From assembly GCA_963853835.1 (NCBI GenBank), contig OY970833.1, positions 16,206,474 to 16,270,473 on the forward strand: DNA of 64,000 nt. Direction: 5' to 3'. This stretch comes from Calendula officinalis (Eukaryota > Streptophyta > Magnoliopsida > Asterales > Asteraceae). The translations under genes were made by a program, and so were the position numbers. The notes below the pieces were generated by a model. It was not told the DNA's origin, did no database searches, and saw only the letters and a list, made by a program, of their open reading frames with translations. Numbering within the stretch: position 1 is the first letter of the stretch; each line of letters opens with the position of its first letter. Below, in pieces: positions 23,001 to 37,200 of the stretch.

Positions 23001-23478
23001 TCAGAACGTATACTACAAGAGTCGAGAAGGCACAGGATCGTGATTCTATGCCGAAGCAAGTCAAAATCCGTCGAGAAGGCAGATGACAGAATCCGCCAGA
23101 AAGTGAATTTGTTTTAAAACCCGTTTTTAATATTTTACGAGTCAATTACGCATGAAACGGAGACCCGAGCCAAAAGTTATGGCCTTTTCAGTAAATCCCC
23201 TTTTGATTCTGCCTATAAATCCTACATCGTAATTGGCTCACGATCCACAAGATATCAACGGAAAGCTCGGAATATAAACTACAAAAGTCGAGAAGACACG
23301 TGATTGTGATTCTGTCCCGGAGCTGGTCAAAATCCATCGAGTAGGCAGATGACAGAATCTCCAGAAAGGGAATTTGTTTTAAAACTCGTTTTTAAAATTC
23401 TACAAGTGAAGTAGGCTTGAAACGGAGACCCGAGCCAAAAGTTATGACCTTTTCAGTAAAGCCCCTTTCGATTCTGCC
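20018..23478 (+). repeat. Higher-order repeat copy 2, expanded to 13 monomers
   Basis: 3461 bp with order a b c b' c a, then an extra b' c a, then b c a/b d. The difference from the other copies is about 800 bp, or three monomers. The extra trimer begins near 21610 with a b' unit (CTTTCGAGTCTGCCTG). The a/b chimera is at ~22945 and d is at ~23215. Confidence 0.83.
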
Positions 23479-26140
23479 CGTAAATCCTAGACCGTAACTG
23501 CGCTCACGATCCACAAGATATCAACGGAAAGTTCGGAATGTAAACTACATAAGTCGAGGAGGCACGGGATCGTGATTCTGTCCCGGAGCAGGTCAAAATC
23601 CGTCGAGAAGGTAGATGACAGAATCTCCCAGAAAGTGAATTTGTTTTAAAACTCGTTTTTAAAAATTTACAAGTCAAGTAGGCCTGAAACGGAGACCCGA
23701 GCCAAAAGTTATGGCCTTTTCAGTAAAGCCCCTTTCGATTCTGCATGTATCTCCTAGACCGTAAGTGGGCTCATGGTCCAAAAGATATCAACGGAAAGCT
23801 CAGAAAGTATACGACAAGAGTCGAGAAGGCACAGGATCGTGTTTCTATGCCGAAGCAAGTCAAAATCCGTCGTGAAGGCAGATGACAGAATCTCCAGAAA
23901 GGGAATTTGTTTTAAAACTCGTTTTTAAAAATCTACAAGTCAAGTAGGCATGAAACGGAGACACGAGCCAAAAGTTATTGCCTTTTCAGTAAAGCCCATT
24001 TCGATTCTGCCAATAACTTCTAGATCGTAACTGGCTCACGATCCACAAGATATCAACGGAAAGCTCAGAATGTTAACTACAAAAGTCGAGATGGCAGGGG
24101 ATCGTGATTCTGTCCCGGAGCTGGTCAAAATCCATCGAGAAGGCAGATGACAGAATCTCCAGAAAGTGAATTTGTTTTAAAACTCGTTTTTAAAAATTTA
24201 CAAGTCAAGTAGGCTTGAAACGGAGATCCGAGCCAAAAGTTATGGCCTTTTCAGTAAAGCCCCTTTCGAGTCTTCCTGTATCTCCTAGACCGTATTTGGG
24301 CTCATGGTCCAAAAGATATCAACGGAAAGCTCAGAACGCATACTACAAGAGTCGAGAAGGCACGGGATCATGTTTCTATGCCGAAGCAAGTCAAAATCCG
24401 TCGAGAAAGCTGATGACAGAATCCGCCAGAAAGTGAATTTATTTTAAAACCCGTTTTTAATAATTTATAAGTCAAGTACGCATGAAACGGAGACCCGAGC
24501 CAAAAGTTAAGGCCTTTTCAGTAAAGCCCCTTTCAATTCTGCCTATAACTTCTAAATCGTAACTGGCTCACGATCCACAAGATATCAACGGAAAGCTCGG
24601 AATGTAAACTACAAAAGTCGAGAAGACAATGGATTGTGATTCTGTCCCGGAGCTGGTCAAAATCCATCGAGAAGGCAGATGACAGAATCTCCAGAAAGGG
24701 AATTTGTTTTAAAACTCATTTTTAAAAATCTACAAGTCAAGTAGGCTTGAAACGGAGACCCGAGCCAAAAGTTATGGCCTTTTCAGTAAAGCCCCTTTCG
24801 ATTCTGCCTGTAAATCCAAGACCGTAACTGCGCTCACGATCCACAAGATATCAACGGAAAGTTCGGAATGTAAACTACAGAAGTCGAGGAGGCACGGGAT
24901 CGTGAATCTATCCCGGAGCAGGTCAAAATCCACCGAGAAGGGAGATGACAGAATCTCCCAGAAAGTGAATTTGTTTTAAAACTCGTTTGTAAAAATTTAC
25001 AAGTCAAGTAGGCCTGAAACAGAGACCCGAACCAAAAGCTATGGCCTTTTCAGTAAAGCCCCTTCCGATTCTGCCTGTATCTCCTTGACCGTAAGTGGGC
25101 TCACGGTCCAAAAGATATCAACGGAAAGCTCAGAACGTATACTACAAGAGTCGAGAAGGCACGGGATCGTATTTCTATGCCGACGCAAGTCAAAATCCAT
25201 CGAGAAGGCAGATGATAGAATCTCCAGAAAGGGAATTTGTTTTAAAACTCGTTTTTAAAAATCTACAAGTCAAGTAGGCATGAAACGGAGACCCGAGCCA
25301 AAAGTTATGGCCTTTTCAGTAAAGCCCCTTTCGATTCTGCCTATAACTTCTAGATCGTAACTGGCTCACGATCCACAAGATATCAATGGAAATCTCAGAA
25401 TGTAAACTACAAAAGTTGAGAAGGCAGGGGATCGTGATTCTGTCCCGGAGCTGGTCAAAATCCATCGAGAATGCAGATGGCATAATCTCCAGAAAGTGAA
25501 TTTGTTTTAAAACTTGTTTTTAAAAATTTACAAGTCAAGTAGGCTTGAAACGGAGATCCGAGCCAAAAGTTATGTCCTTTTCAGTAAAGCCCCTTTCGAT
25601 TCTGCCTGTAACTCCAAGACCGTAACTGCGCTCACGGTCCAAAAGATATCAACGGAAAGCTCAGAAGGTATACTACAAGAGTCGAGAAGGCACTGGATCG
25701 TGATTCTATGCCGAAGCAAGTCAAAATCCATCGAGAAGGCAGATGACAGAATCCGCCAGAAAGTGAATTTGTTTTAAAACCCGTTTTTAATAATTTACAA
25801 GTCAATTAGGCATGAAACGGAGACCCGAGCCAAAAGTTATGGCCTTTTCAGTAAATCCCCTTTTGATTCTGCCTATAACTCCTAGATCGTAATTGGCTCA
25901 CGATCCACAAGATATCAAACGGAAAGCTCGGAATATAAACTACAAAAGTCGAGAAGACACGTGATTGTGATTCTGTCCCGGAGCTGGTCAAAATCCACCG
26001 AGTAGGCAGATGACAGAATCTCCAGAAAGGGAATTTGTTTTAAAACTCGTTTTTAAGAATCTACAAGTGAAGTAGGCTTGAAACGGAGACCCGAGCCAAA
26101 AGTTATGACCTTTTTCAGTAAAGCCCCTTTCTATTCTGCC
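23479..26140 (+). repeat. Ten-monomer higher-order repeat, copy 3
   Basis: 2662 bp with the same ten-monomer order as copy 1. The chimeric a/b monomer is at ~25605 and d at ~25870. The distance from the GGCTTGAAACGGAGATCCG landmark in copy 2 (20759) to the one here (24221) is 3462, and from here to copy 4 (26884) is 2663. Confidence 0.85.
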
Positions 26141-28632
26141 TGTAAATCGTAGACCGTAACTGCGCTCACGATCCACAAGATATCAACGGAAAGTTCGGAA
26201 TGTAAACTACATAAGTCGAGGAGGCACGGGATCGTGATTCTGTCCCGGAGCAGGTCAAAATCCTTCGAGAAGGTAGATGACAGAATCTCCCAGAAAGTGA
26301 ATTTGTTTTAAAACTCATTTTTAAAAATTTACAAGTCAAGTAGGCCTGAAACGGAGACCCGAGCCAAAAGTTATGGCCTTTTCAGTAAAGCCCCTTTCGA
26401 TTCTGCCTGTATCTCCTAGACCGTAAGTGGGCTCACGGTCCAAAAGATATCAACGGAAAGCTCAGAAAGTATACGACAAGAGTCGAGAAGGCACAAGATC
26501 ATGTTTCTATGCCGAAGCAAGTCAAAATCCATCGTGAAGGCAGATGACAGAATCCGCCAGAAAGTGAATTTGTTTCAAAACCCGTTTTTAATAATTTATA
26601 AGTCAAGTAGGCATGAAACGGAGACCCGAGCCAAAAGTTATGGCCTTTTTAGTAAAGCCCCTTTCAATTTTGCCAATAACTTCTAGATCGTAACTGGCTC
26701 ACGATCCACAAGATATCAACGGAAAGCTCAGAATGTAAACTACAAAAGTCGAGAAGGCAGGGGATCGTGATTCTGTCCCGGAGCTGGTCAAAATCCATCG
26801 AGAAGGCAGATGACAAAATCTCCAGAAAGTGAATTTGTTTTAAAACTCGTTTTTAAAAATTTACAAGTCAAGTAGGCTTGAAACGGAGATCCGAGCCAAA
26901 AGTTATGGCCTTTTCAGTAAAGCCCCTTTCGAGTCTCCCTGTATCTCCTAGACCGTAATTGGGCTCACCGTCCAAAAGATATCAACGGAAAGCTCAGAAT
27001 GTATACTACAAGAGTCGAGCAGGCACGGGATCATGTTTCTATGCCGAAGCAAGTCAAAATCCGTCGAGAAGGCTGATGACAGAATCCGCCAGAAAGTGAA
27101 TTTGTTTTAAAACCCGTTTTTAATAATTTATAAGTCAAGTACGCATGAAACGGAGACCCGAGCCAAAAGTTAAGGCCTTTTCAGTAAAGCCCCTTTCAAT
27201 TCTGCCTATAACTTCTAAATCGTAACTGGCTCACGATCCACAAGATATCAACGGAAAGCTCGGAATGTAAACTACAAAAGTCGAGAAGACAAGGGATTGT
27301 GATTCTGTCCAGGAGCTGGTCAAAATCCATCGAGAAGGCAGATGACAGAATCTCCAGAAAGGGAATTTGTTTTAAAACTCATTTTTAAAAATCTACAAGT
27401 CAAGTAAGCTTGAAACGGAGACCCGAGCCAAAACTTATGGCCTTTTCAGTAAAGCCCCTTTCGATTCTGCCTGTAAATCCAAGACCGTAACTGCGCTCAC
27501 GATCCACAAGATATCAACGGAAAGTTCGGAATGTAAACTACAAAAGTCGAGGAGGCACGGGATCGTGATTGTGTCCCGGAGCAGGTCAAAATCCGCCGAG
27601 AAGGCAGATGACAGAATCTCCCAGAAACTGAATTTGTTTTAAAACTCGTTTTTAAAAATTAACAAGTCAAGTAGGCCTGAAAAACAGAGGCCCGAACCAA
27701 AAGTTATGGCCTTTTCAGTAAAGCCCCTTTCGATTCTGCCTGTATCTCCTAGACCGTAAGTGGGCTCACGGTCCAAAAGATATCAACGGAAAGCTCAGAA
27801 CGTATACTACAAGAGTCGAGAAGGCACGGGATCGTATTTCTATGCCAAAGCAAGTCAAAATCCATCGAGAAGGCAGATGATAGAATCTCCAGAAAGGGAA
27901 TTTGTTTTAAAACTCGTTTTTAAAAATCTACAAGTCAAGTAGGCATGAAACGGAGACCCGAGCCAAAAGTTATGGCCTTTTCAGTAAAGCCCCTTTCGAT
28001 TTTGCCTATAACTTCTAGATCGTAACTGGCTCACGATCCACAAGATATCAACGGAAAGCTCAGAATGTAAACTACAAAAGTCGAGAAGGCAGGGGATCGT
28101 GATTCTGTCCCGGAGCTGGTCAAAATCCATCGAGAAGGCAGATGGCAGAATCTCCAGAAAGTGAATTTGTTTTAAAACTCGTTTTTAAAAATTTACAAGT
28201 CAAGTAGGCTTGAAACGGAGATCCGAGCCAAAAGTTATGGCCTTTTCAGTAAAGCCCCTTTCGATTCTGCCTGTAAATCCAAGACCGTAACTGCGCTCAC
28301 GGTCCAAAAGATATCAACGGAAAGCTCAGAACGTATACTACAAGAGTCGAGAAGGCACGGGATCGTGATTCTATGCCGAAGCAAGTCAAAATCCGTCGAG
28401 AAGGCAGATGACAGAATCCGCCAGAAAGTGAATTTGTTTTAAAACCCGTTTTTAATAATTTACAAGTCAATTACGCATGAAACGGAGACCCGAGCCAAAA
28501 GTTATGGCCTTTTCAGTAAATCCCCTTTTGATTCTGCCTATAACTCCTAGATCGTAATTGGCTCACGATCCACAAGATATCAACGGAAAGCTCGGAATAT
28601 AAACTACAAAAGTCGAGAAGACACGTGATTGT
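26141..28632 (+). repeat. Higher-order repeat copy 4, last monomer chimeric
   Basis: Follows the a b c b' c a b c a/b d order. The d monomer switches at ~28632 from GATTGTG to class-b sequence (TTTCTATGCCGAAGC), so the block ends in a recombinant unit and the ten-monomer register is lost beyond it. Confidence 0.8.
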
Positions 28633-30024
28633 GTTTCTATGCCGAAGCAAGTAAAAATCCGTCGTGAAGGCAGATGACAGAATCCGCCAGAAAGTGAATT
28701 TGTTTCAAAACCCGTTTTTAATAATTTATAAGTCAAGTAGGCATGAAACGGAGACCCGAGCCAAAAGTTATAGCCTTTTTAGTAAAGCCCCTTTCAATTC
28801 TGCCAATAACTTCTAGATCATAACTGGCTCACGATCCACAAGATATCAACGGAAAGCTTAGAATGTAAACTATAAGAGTCGAGAAGGCACGGGATCGTGA
28901 TTCTGTCCCGGAGCTGGTCAAAATCCGTCGAGAAGGCAGATGATAGAATCTCCAGAAAGTGAATTTGTTTTAAAACTCATTCTTAAAAATTTACAAGTCA
29001 AGTAGGCCTGAAACGGAGATCCGAGCCAAAAGTTATGGCCTTTTCAGTAAAGCCCCTTTCGATTCTTCCTGTATCTCCAAGACCGTAAGTGGGCTCACGG
29101 TCCAAAAGATATCAATGAAAGCTCAGAACGTATACTACAGGAGTCGAGAAGGCACGAGATCGTGTTCTATGCCGAAGGAAGTCAAAATTCGTCAAGAAGG
29201 CAGATGACAGAATCCGCCAGAAAGTGAATTTGTTTTAAAACCCATTTTTAATAATTTATAAGTCAAGTAGGCATGAAACGGAGACCCGAGCCAAAGGTTA
29301 TGGCCTTTTCAGTAAAGCCCCATTCGAGTCTGCCTGTATCTCCTAGACCGGAATTGGGCTCACGGTCCAAAACATATCAACGGAACGCTCAGAACGTATA
29401 CTACAAGAGACGAGAAGGCACGGGATCGTGATTCTATGCCGAAGCAAGTCAAAATCCATCGAAAAGGCAGATGACAGTAAAGCCCCTTTCGATTCTGCCT
29501 ATAACTTCTAGATCGTAACTGGCTCATGATCCACAAGATATCAACGGAAAGCTCGGAATGTAAACTACAAAAGTCGAGAAGGCAGGGGATCGTGATTCTG
29601 TCCCGGAGCTGGTCAAAATCCATCGAGAAGGCAGATGACAGAATCTCCAGAAAGCGAATTTGTTTTAAAACTCGTTTTTAAAAATTTACAAGTCAAGTAC
29701 GCCTGAAACGGAGATCCGAGCCAAAAGTTATGGCCTTTTCAGTAAATCCCCTTTCGAGTCTGCCTGTATCTCCTAGACCGTAATTGGGCTCACGCTCCAA
29801 AACATATCAACGGAAAGCTCAGAACATATAATAAAAGAGTCGAGAAGGCACGGGATCGTGATTCTATGCCGAAGCAAGTCAAAGTCCGTCGAGAAGGCAG
29901 ATGACAGAATCCGTCAGAAAGTGAATTTGTTTTAAAACACGTTTTTAATAATTTACAAGTCAATTAGGCATGAAACGGAGACCCGAGCCAAAAGTTATGG
30001 CCTTTTCAGTAAATCCCCTTTCGA
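28633..30024 (+). repeat. Satellite, irregular segment with a deletion scar
   Basis: Monomers of classes b, b' and c in irregular order. At ~29477 a monomer is cut short: CAGATGACAG joins AGTAAAGCCCC, skipping about 100 bases of the unit. No gene. Confidence 0.88.
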
Positions 30025-32154
30025 TTCTGCCTGTATCTCCTAGACCGTAATTGGGCTCACGGTCCAAAAGATATCAACGGAAAGCTCAGAACGTATACTA
30101 CAAGAGTCGAGAAGGCACGGGATCGTGTATCTATGCCGAAGCAAGTCAAAATCCATCGAGAAGGCAGATGACAGAATTCGCCAGAAACTGAATTTGTTTT
30201 AAAACCCGTTTTTAATAATTAACAAGTCAATTAGGCATGAAACGGAGACCCAAGCCAAAAGTTATTGCATTTTCAGTAAAGCCCCTTTCGATTCTGCCTA
30301 TAACTCCTAGATCATAATTGGCTCACGATCCACAACATATCAACGGAAAGCTCGGAATGTAAACTACAAAAGTCGAGAAGACACGGGATTGTGATTCTGT
30401 CCCGGAGATGCTCAAAATCCATCGACAAGGCAGATGACAGAATCTCCAGAAAGGGAATTTGTTTTAAAACTCGTTTTTAAAAATTTACAAGTCAAGTAGG
30501 CTTGAAACGGAGATCCGAGCCAAAAGTTATGGCCTTTTCAGTAAAGCCCTTTTCGATTCTGCCTATAAATCCAAGACCGTAACTGCGCTCACGGTCCAAA
30601 AGATATCAACGGAAATCTCAGAACGTATACTACAAGAGTCGAGAAGGCACGGGATCGTGATTCTATGCCGAAGCAAGTCAAAATCCGTTGAGAAGGCAGA
30701 TGACAGAATCCGCCAAAAAGTGAATTTGTTTTAAAACCCGTTTTTAATAATTTACAAGTCAATTACGCATGAAACGGACACCCGAGCCAAAAGTTATGGC
30801 CTTTTCAGTCAATCCCCTTTTGATTCTGCCTATAACTCCTAGATCGTAATTGGCTCACGATCCACAAGATATCAACGGAAAGCTCGGAATATAAACTACA
30901 AAAGTCGAGAAGACACGTGATTGTGATTCTGTCCCGGAGCTGGTCAAAATCCATCGAGAAGGCAGATGGCAGAATCTCCAGAAAGTGAATTTGTTTTAAA
31001 ACTCGTTTTTAAAATTTTACAAGTCAAGTAGGCTTGAAACGGAGATCCGAGCCAAAAGTTATGGCCTTTTCAGTAAAGCCCCTTTCGATTCTGCCTGTAA
31101 ATCCAAGACCGTAACTGCGCTCACGGTCCAAAAGATATCAACGGAAAGCTCAGAACGTATACTACAAGAGTCGAGAAGGCACGGGATCGTGATTCTATGC
31201 CGAAGCAAGTCAAAATCCGTCGAGAAGGCAGATGACAGAATCCGCCAGAAAGTGAATTTGTTTTAAAACCCGTTTTTAATAATTTACAAGTCAATTACGC
31301 ATGAAACGGAGACCCGAGCCAAAAGTTATGGCCTTTTCAGTAAATCCCCTTTTGATTCTGCCTATAACTCCTAGATCGTAATTGGCTCACGATCCACAAG
31401 ATATCAACGGAAAGCTCGGAATATAAACTACAAAAGTCGAGAAGACACGTGATTGTGATTCTGTCCCGGAGCTGGTCAAAATCCATCGAGTAGGCAGATG
31501 ACAGAATCTCCAGAAAGGGAATTTGTTTTAAAACTCGTTTTTAAAAATCTACAAGTGAAGTAGGCTTCAAACGGAGACCCGAGCCAAAAGTTATGACCTT
31601 TTCAGTAAAGCCCCTTTCGATTCTGCCTGTAAATCCTAGACCATAACTGCGCTCACGATCCACAAGATATCAACGGAAAGTTCGGAATGTAAACTACATA
31701 AGTCGAGGAGGCACGGGATCGTGATTCTGTCCCGGAGCAGGTCAAAATCCGTCGAGAAGGTAGATGACAGAATCTCCCAGAAAGTGAATTTGTTTTAAAA
31801 CTCGTTTTTAAAAATTTACAAGTCAAGTAGGCCTGAAACGGAGACCCGAGCCAAAAGTTATGGCCTTTTCAGTAAATCCCCTTTCGATTCTTCCAGTATC
31901 TCCTAGACCGTAAGTGGGCTCACGGTCCAAAAGATATCAACGGAAAGCTCAGAACGTATACTACAAGAGTCGAGAACGCACGGGATCGTGTTTCTATGCC
32001 GCAGCAAGTCAAAATCCGTCGAGAAGGCAGATGACAGAATCCGCCAGAAAGTGAATTTGTTTTAAAACCCGTTTTTAATAATTTATAAGTCAAGTAGGCA
32101 TGAAACGGAGACCCGAGCCAAAGGTTATGGCCTTTTCAGTAAAGCCCCTTTCGA
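30025..32154 (+). repeat. 2130-bp tandem satellite block, copy 1
   Basis: Eight monomers. Rare variants repeat at offset exactly 2130: CCAAGCCAAAAGTTATTGC (30250 and 32380), CACAACATATC, and AATCCCCTTTTG after TTCAGTC. Differences between the copies are very few, for example at 30211 and 30410. Edges are judged by where the two stop agreeing and may be off by ~20 bases. Confidence 0.85.
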
Positions 32155-34284
32155 GTCTGCCTGTATCTCCTAGACCGTAATTGGGCTCACGGTCCAAAAG
32201 ATATCAACGGAAAGCTCAGAACGTATACTACAAGAGTCGAGAAGGCACGGGATCGTGTATCTATGCCGAAGCAAGTCAAAATCCGTCGAGAAGGCAGATG
32301 ACAGAATTCGCCAGAAACTGAATTTGTTTTAAAACCCGTTTATAATAATTAACAAGTCAATTAGGCATGAAACGGAGACCCAAGCCAAAAGTTATTGCAT
32401 TTTCAGTAAAGCCCCTTTCGATTCTGCCTATAACTCCTAGATCATAATTGGCTCACGATCCACAACATATCAACGGAAAGCTCGGAATGTAAACTACAAA
32501 AGTCGAGAAGACACGGGATTGTGATTCTGTCCCGGAGATGGTCAAAATCCATCGAGAAGGCAGATGACAGAATCTCCAGAAAGGGAATTTGTTTTAAAAC
32601 TCGTTTTTAAAAATTTACAAGTCAAGTAGGCTTGAAACGGAGATCCGAGCCAAAAGTTATGGCCTTTTCAGTAAAGCCCTTTTCGATTCTGCCTATAAAT
32701 CCAAGACCGTAACTGCGCTCACGATCCAAAAGATATCAACGGAAAGCTCAGAACGTATACTACAAGAGTCGAGAAGGCACGGGATCGTGACTCTATGCCG
32801 AAGCAAGTCAAAATCCGTTGAGAAGGCAGATGACAGAATCCGCCAAAAAGTGAATTTGTTTTAAAACCCGTTTTTAATAACTTACAAGTCAATTACGCAT
32901 GAAACGGACACCCGAGCCAAAAGTTATGGCCTTTTCAGTCAATCCCCTTTTGATTCTGCCTATAACTCCTAGATCGTAATTGGCCCACGATCCACAAGAT
33001 ATCAACGGAAAGCTCGGAATATAAACTACAAAAGTCGAGAAGACACGTGATTGTGATTCTGTCCCGGAGCTGGTCAAAATCCATCGAGAAGGCAGATGGC
33101 AGAATCTCCAGAAAGTGAATTTGTTTTAAAACTCGTTTTTAAAAATTTACAAGTCAAGTAGGCTTGAAACGGAGATCCGAGCCAAAAGTTATGGCCTTTT
33201 CAGTAAAGCCCCTTTCGATTCTGCCTGTAAATCCAAGACCGTAACTGCGCTCACGGTCCAAAAGATATCAACGGAAAGCTCAGAACGTATACTACAAGAG
33301 TCGAGAAGGCACGGGATCGTGATTCTATGCCGAAGCAAGTCAAAATCCGTCGAGAAGGCAGATGACAGAATCCGCCAGAAAGTGAATTTGTTTTAAAACC
33401 CGTTTTTAATAATTTACAAGTCAATTACGCATGAAACGGAGACCCGAGCCAAAAGTTATGGCCTTTTCAGTAAATCCCCTTTTGATTCTGCCTATAACTC
33501 CTAGATCGTAATTGGCTCACGATCCACAAGATATCAACGGAAAGCTCGGAATATAAACTACAAAAGTCGAGAAGACACGTGATTGTGATTCTGTCCCGGA
33601 GCTGGTCAAAATCCATCGAGTAGGCAGATGACAGAATCTCCAGAAAGGGAATTTGTTTTAAAACTCGTTTTTAAAAATCTACAAGTGAAGTAGGCTTCAA
33701 ACGGAGACCCGAGCCAAAAGTTATGACCTTTTCAGTAAAGCCCCTTTCGATTCTGCCTGTAAATCCTAGACCATAACTGCGCTCACGATCCACAAGATAT
33801 CAACGGAAAGTTCGGAATGTAAACTACATAAGTCGAGGAGGCACGGGATCGTGATTCTGTCCCGGAGCAGGTCAAAATCCGTCGAGAAGGTAGATGACAG
33901 AATCTCCCAGAAAGTGAATTTGTTTTAAAACTCGTTTTTAAAAATTTACAAGTCAAGTAGGCCTGAAACGGAGACCCGAGCCAAAAGTTATGGCCTTTTC
34001 AGTAAATCCCCTTTCGATTCTTCCTGTATCTCCTAGACCGTAAGTGGGCTCACGGTCCAAAAGATATCAACGGAAAGCTCAGAACGTATACTACAAGAGT
34101 CGAGAACGCACGGGATCGTGTTTCTATGCCGCAGCAAGTCAAAATCCGTCGAGAAGGCAGATGACAGAATCCGCCAGAAAGTGAATTTGTTTTAAAACCC
34201 GTTTTTAATAATTTATAAGTCAAGTAGGCATGAAACGGAGACCCGAGCCAAAGGTTATGGCCTTTTCAGTAAAGCCCCTTTCGA
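32155..34284 (+). repeat. 2130-bp tandem satellite block, copy 2
   Basis: Adjacent head-to-tail copy of the preceding block with only scattered single-base changes (for example CACGATCC at 32720 where copy 1 has CACGGTCC). The near identity points to a recent unequal exchange or copying event. Confidence 0.85.
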
Positions 34285-37200
34285 TTCTGCCTGTATCTCC
34301 TAGACCGTAAGTGGGCTCACGGTCCAAAAGATATCAACGGAAAGCTCAGAAAGTATACGAGAAGAGTCGAGAAGGGACAGGATCGTGTTTCTATGCCGAA
34401 GCAAGTAAAAATCCGTCGTGAAGGCAGATGACAGAAACCGCCAGAAAGTGAATTTGTTTCAAAACCCGTTTTTAATAATTTATAAGTCAAGTAGGCATGA
34501 AACGGAGACCCGAGCCAAAAGTTATGCCCTATTTAGTAAAGCCCCTTTCAATTCTGCCAATAACTTCTAGATCATAACTGGCTCACGATCCACAAGATAT
34601 CAACGGAAAGCTCAGAATGTAAACTATAAAAGTCGAGAAGGCACGGGATCGTGATTCTGTCCCGGAGCTGGTCAAAATCCATCGAGAAGGCAGATGACAG
34701 AATCTCCAGAAAGTGAATTTGTTTTAAAACTCATTCTTAAAAAATTTCAAGTCAAGTAGGCCTGAAACGGAGATCCGAGCCAAAAGTTATGGCCTTTTCA
34801 GTAAAGCCCCTTTCGATTCTTCCTGTATCTCCTAGACCGTAAGTGGGCTCACGGTCCAAAAGATATCAACGGAAAGCTCAGAACGTATACTACAAGAGTC
34901 GAGAACGCACGAGATCGTGTTTCTATGCCGAAGCAAGTCAAAATCCGTCGAGAAGGCAGATGACAGAATTCGCCAGAAACTGAATTTGTTTTAAAACCCG
35001 TTTTTAATAATTAACAAGTCAATAAGGCATGAAACGGAGACCCGAGCCAAAAGTTATTGCATTTTCAGTAAAGCCCCTTTCGATTCTGCCTATAACTCCT
35101 AGATCATAATTGGCTCACGATCCACAACATATCAACGGAAAGCTCGGAATGTAAACTACAAAAGTCGAGAAGACACGGGATTGTGATTCTCTCCCGGAGC
35201 TGGTCAAAATCCATCGAGAAGGCAGATGACAGAATCTCCAGAAAGGGAATTTGTTTTAAAACTCGTTTTAAAAAATCTACAAGTCAAGTAGGCTTGAAAC
35301 CGAGACCCGAGCCAAAAGTTATGGCCTTTTCAGTAAAGCCCCTTTCGATTCTGCTTGTAAATCCAAGACCGTAACTGCGCTCACGATCCACAAGATATCA
35401 ACGGAAAGTTCGGAATGTAAACTACAAAAGTCGAGCAGGCACGGGATCGTGATTCTGTCCCGGAGCAGGTCAAAATCCGCCGAGAAGGCAGATGACAGAA
35501 TCTCCCAGAAAGTGAATTTGTTTTAAAACGCGTTTTTAAAAATTTACAAGTCAAGTAGGCCTGAAACGGAGACCCGAACCAAAAGTTATGGCCTTTTCAG
35601 TAAAGCCCCTTTCGATTCTGCCTGTATCTCCTAGACCGTAAGTGGGCTCACGGTCCAAAAGATATCAACGGAAAGCTCAGAACGTATACTACAAGAGTCG
35701 AGAAGGCACGGGATCGTATTTCTATGCCGAAGCAAGTTAAAATCCGTCGAGAAGGCAGATGACAGAATCCGCCAAAAAGTGAATTTGTTTTAAAACCCGT
35801 TTTTAATAATTTTTAAGTCAAGTAGGCATGAAACGGAGATCCGAGCCAAAAGTTATGGTCTTTTCAGTAAAGCCCCTTTCGATTCTGCCTATAACTTCTA
35901 GATCGTAACTGGCTCACGATCCACAAGATATCAACGCAAAGCTCGGAATGTAAACTACAAAAGTCGAGAAGGCAGGGGATCGTGATTTCATCCCAGAGCT
36001 GGTCAAAATCTATCGAGAAGGCAGATGACAGAATCTCCAGAAAGTGAATTTGTTTTAAAACTCGTTTTTAAAAATCTACAAGTCAAGTAGGCCTGAAACG
36101 GTGACCCGAGCCAAAAGTTATGGCCTTTTCAGTAAAGCCCCTTTCGAGTCTGCCTATATCTCCTAGACCGTAATTGGGCTCACGGTCCAAAAGATATCAA
36201 CGGAAAGCTCAGAATGTATACTACAAGAGTCGAGAAGGCACGGGATCGTGATTCTAAGCCGAAGCAAGTCAAAATCCGTCGAGAAGGCAGATGACACCGC
36301 CAGAAAGTGAATTTGTTTTAAAAACCGTTTTTAATAATTTACACGTCAAGTAGGCATGAAACGGAGACCCGACCCAAAAGTTATGGCCTTTTCAGTAAAG
36401 CCCCTTTCGATTCTGCATGAAACTCCAAGACCATAAGTGGGCTCACGATCCACAAGATATCAACGAAAATATCAGAAAGTAAACCAATAGAGTCGAGAAG
36501 GCACGGGATCGTGACTCTATGCGGAAGCAGGTAAAAATCTGTCGAGAAGGCAGATGACAGAATCTGCCAGAAAGTGAATTTGTTTTAAAACCCGTTTTTA
36601 TTAATTTACAAGTCAAGTAGGCATGAAACGGATACCCGAGCCAAAAGTTAGGGCCTTTTCAGTAAAGCCCCTTTCGATTCTGCCTGTAAATCCTAGACCG
36701 TAACTGCACTCACGATCCACAAGATATCAACGGAAAATTCGGAATGTAAACTACAAAAGTCGAGGAGGCACGGGATCGTGATTCTGTCCCAGAGCAGGTC
36801 AAAATCCGTCGAGAAGGCAGATGACAGAATCTCCCAGAAAGTGAATTTGTTTTAAAACTCGTTTTTAAAAATTTACAAGTCAAGTAGGCCTGAAACGGAG
36901 ACCCGAACCAAAGGTTATGGCCTTTTCAGTAAAGCCCCTTTCGATTCTGCCTGTATCTCCTAGACCGTAAGTGGGCTCACGGTCCAAAAGATATCAACGG
37001 AAAGCTCAGAACGTATACTACAAGAGTCGAGAAGGCACGAAATCGTATTTCTATGCCGAAGCAAGTCAAAATCCATCGAGAAGGCAGATGACAGAATTCG
37101 CCAGAAAGTGAATTTGTTTTAAAACCCGTTTTTAATAATTTATAAGTCAAGTAGGCATGAAACGGAGACCCGGTCCAAAAGTTATGGTCTTTTCAGTAAA

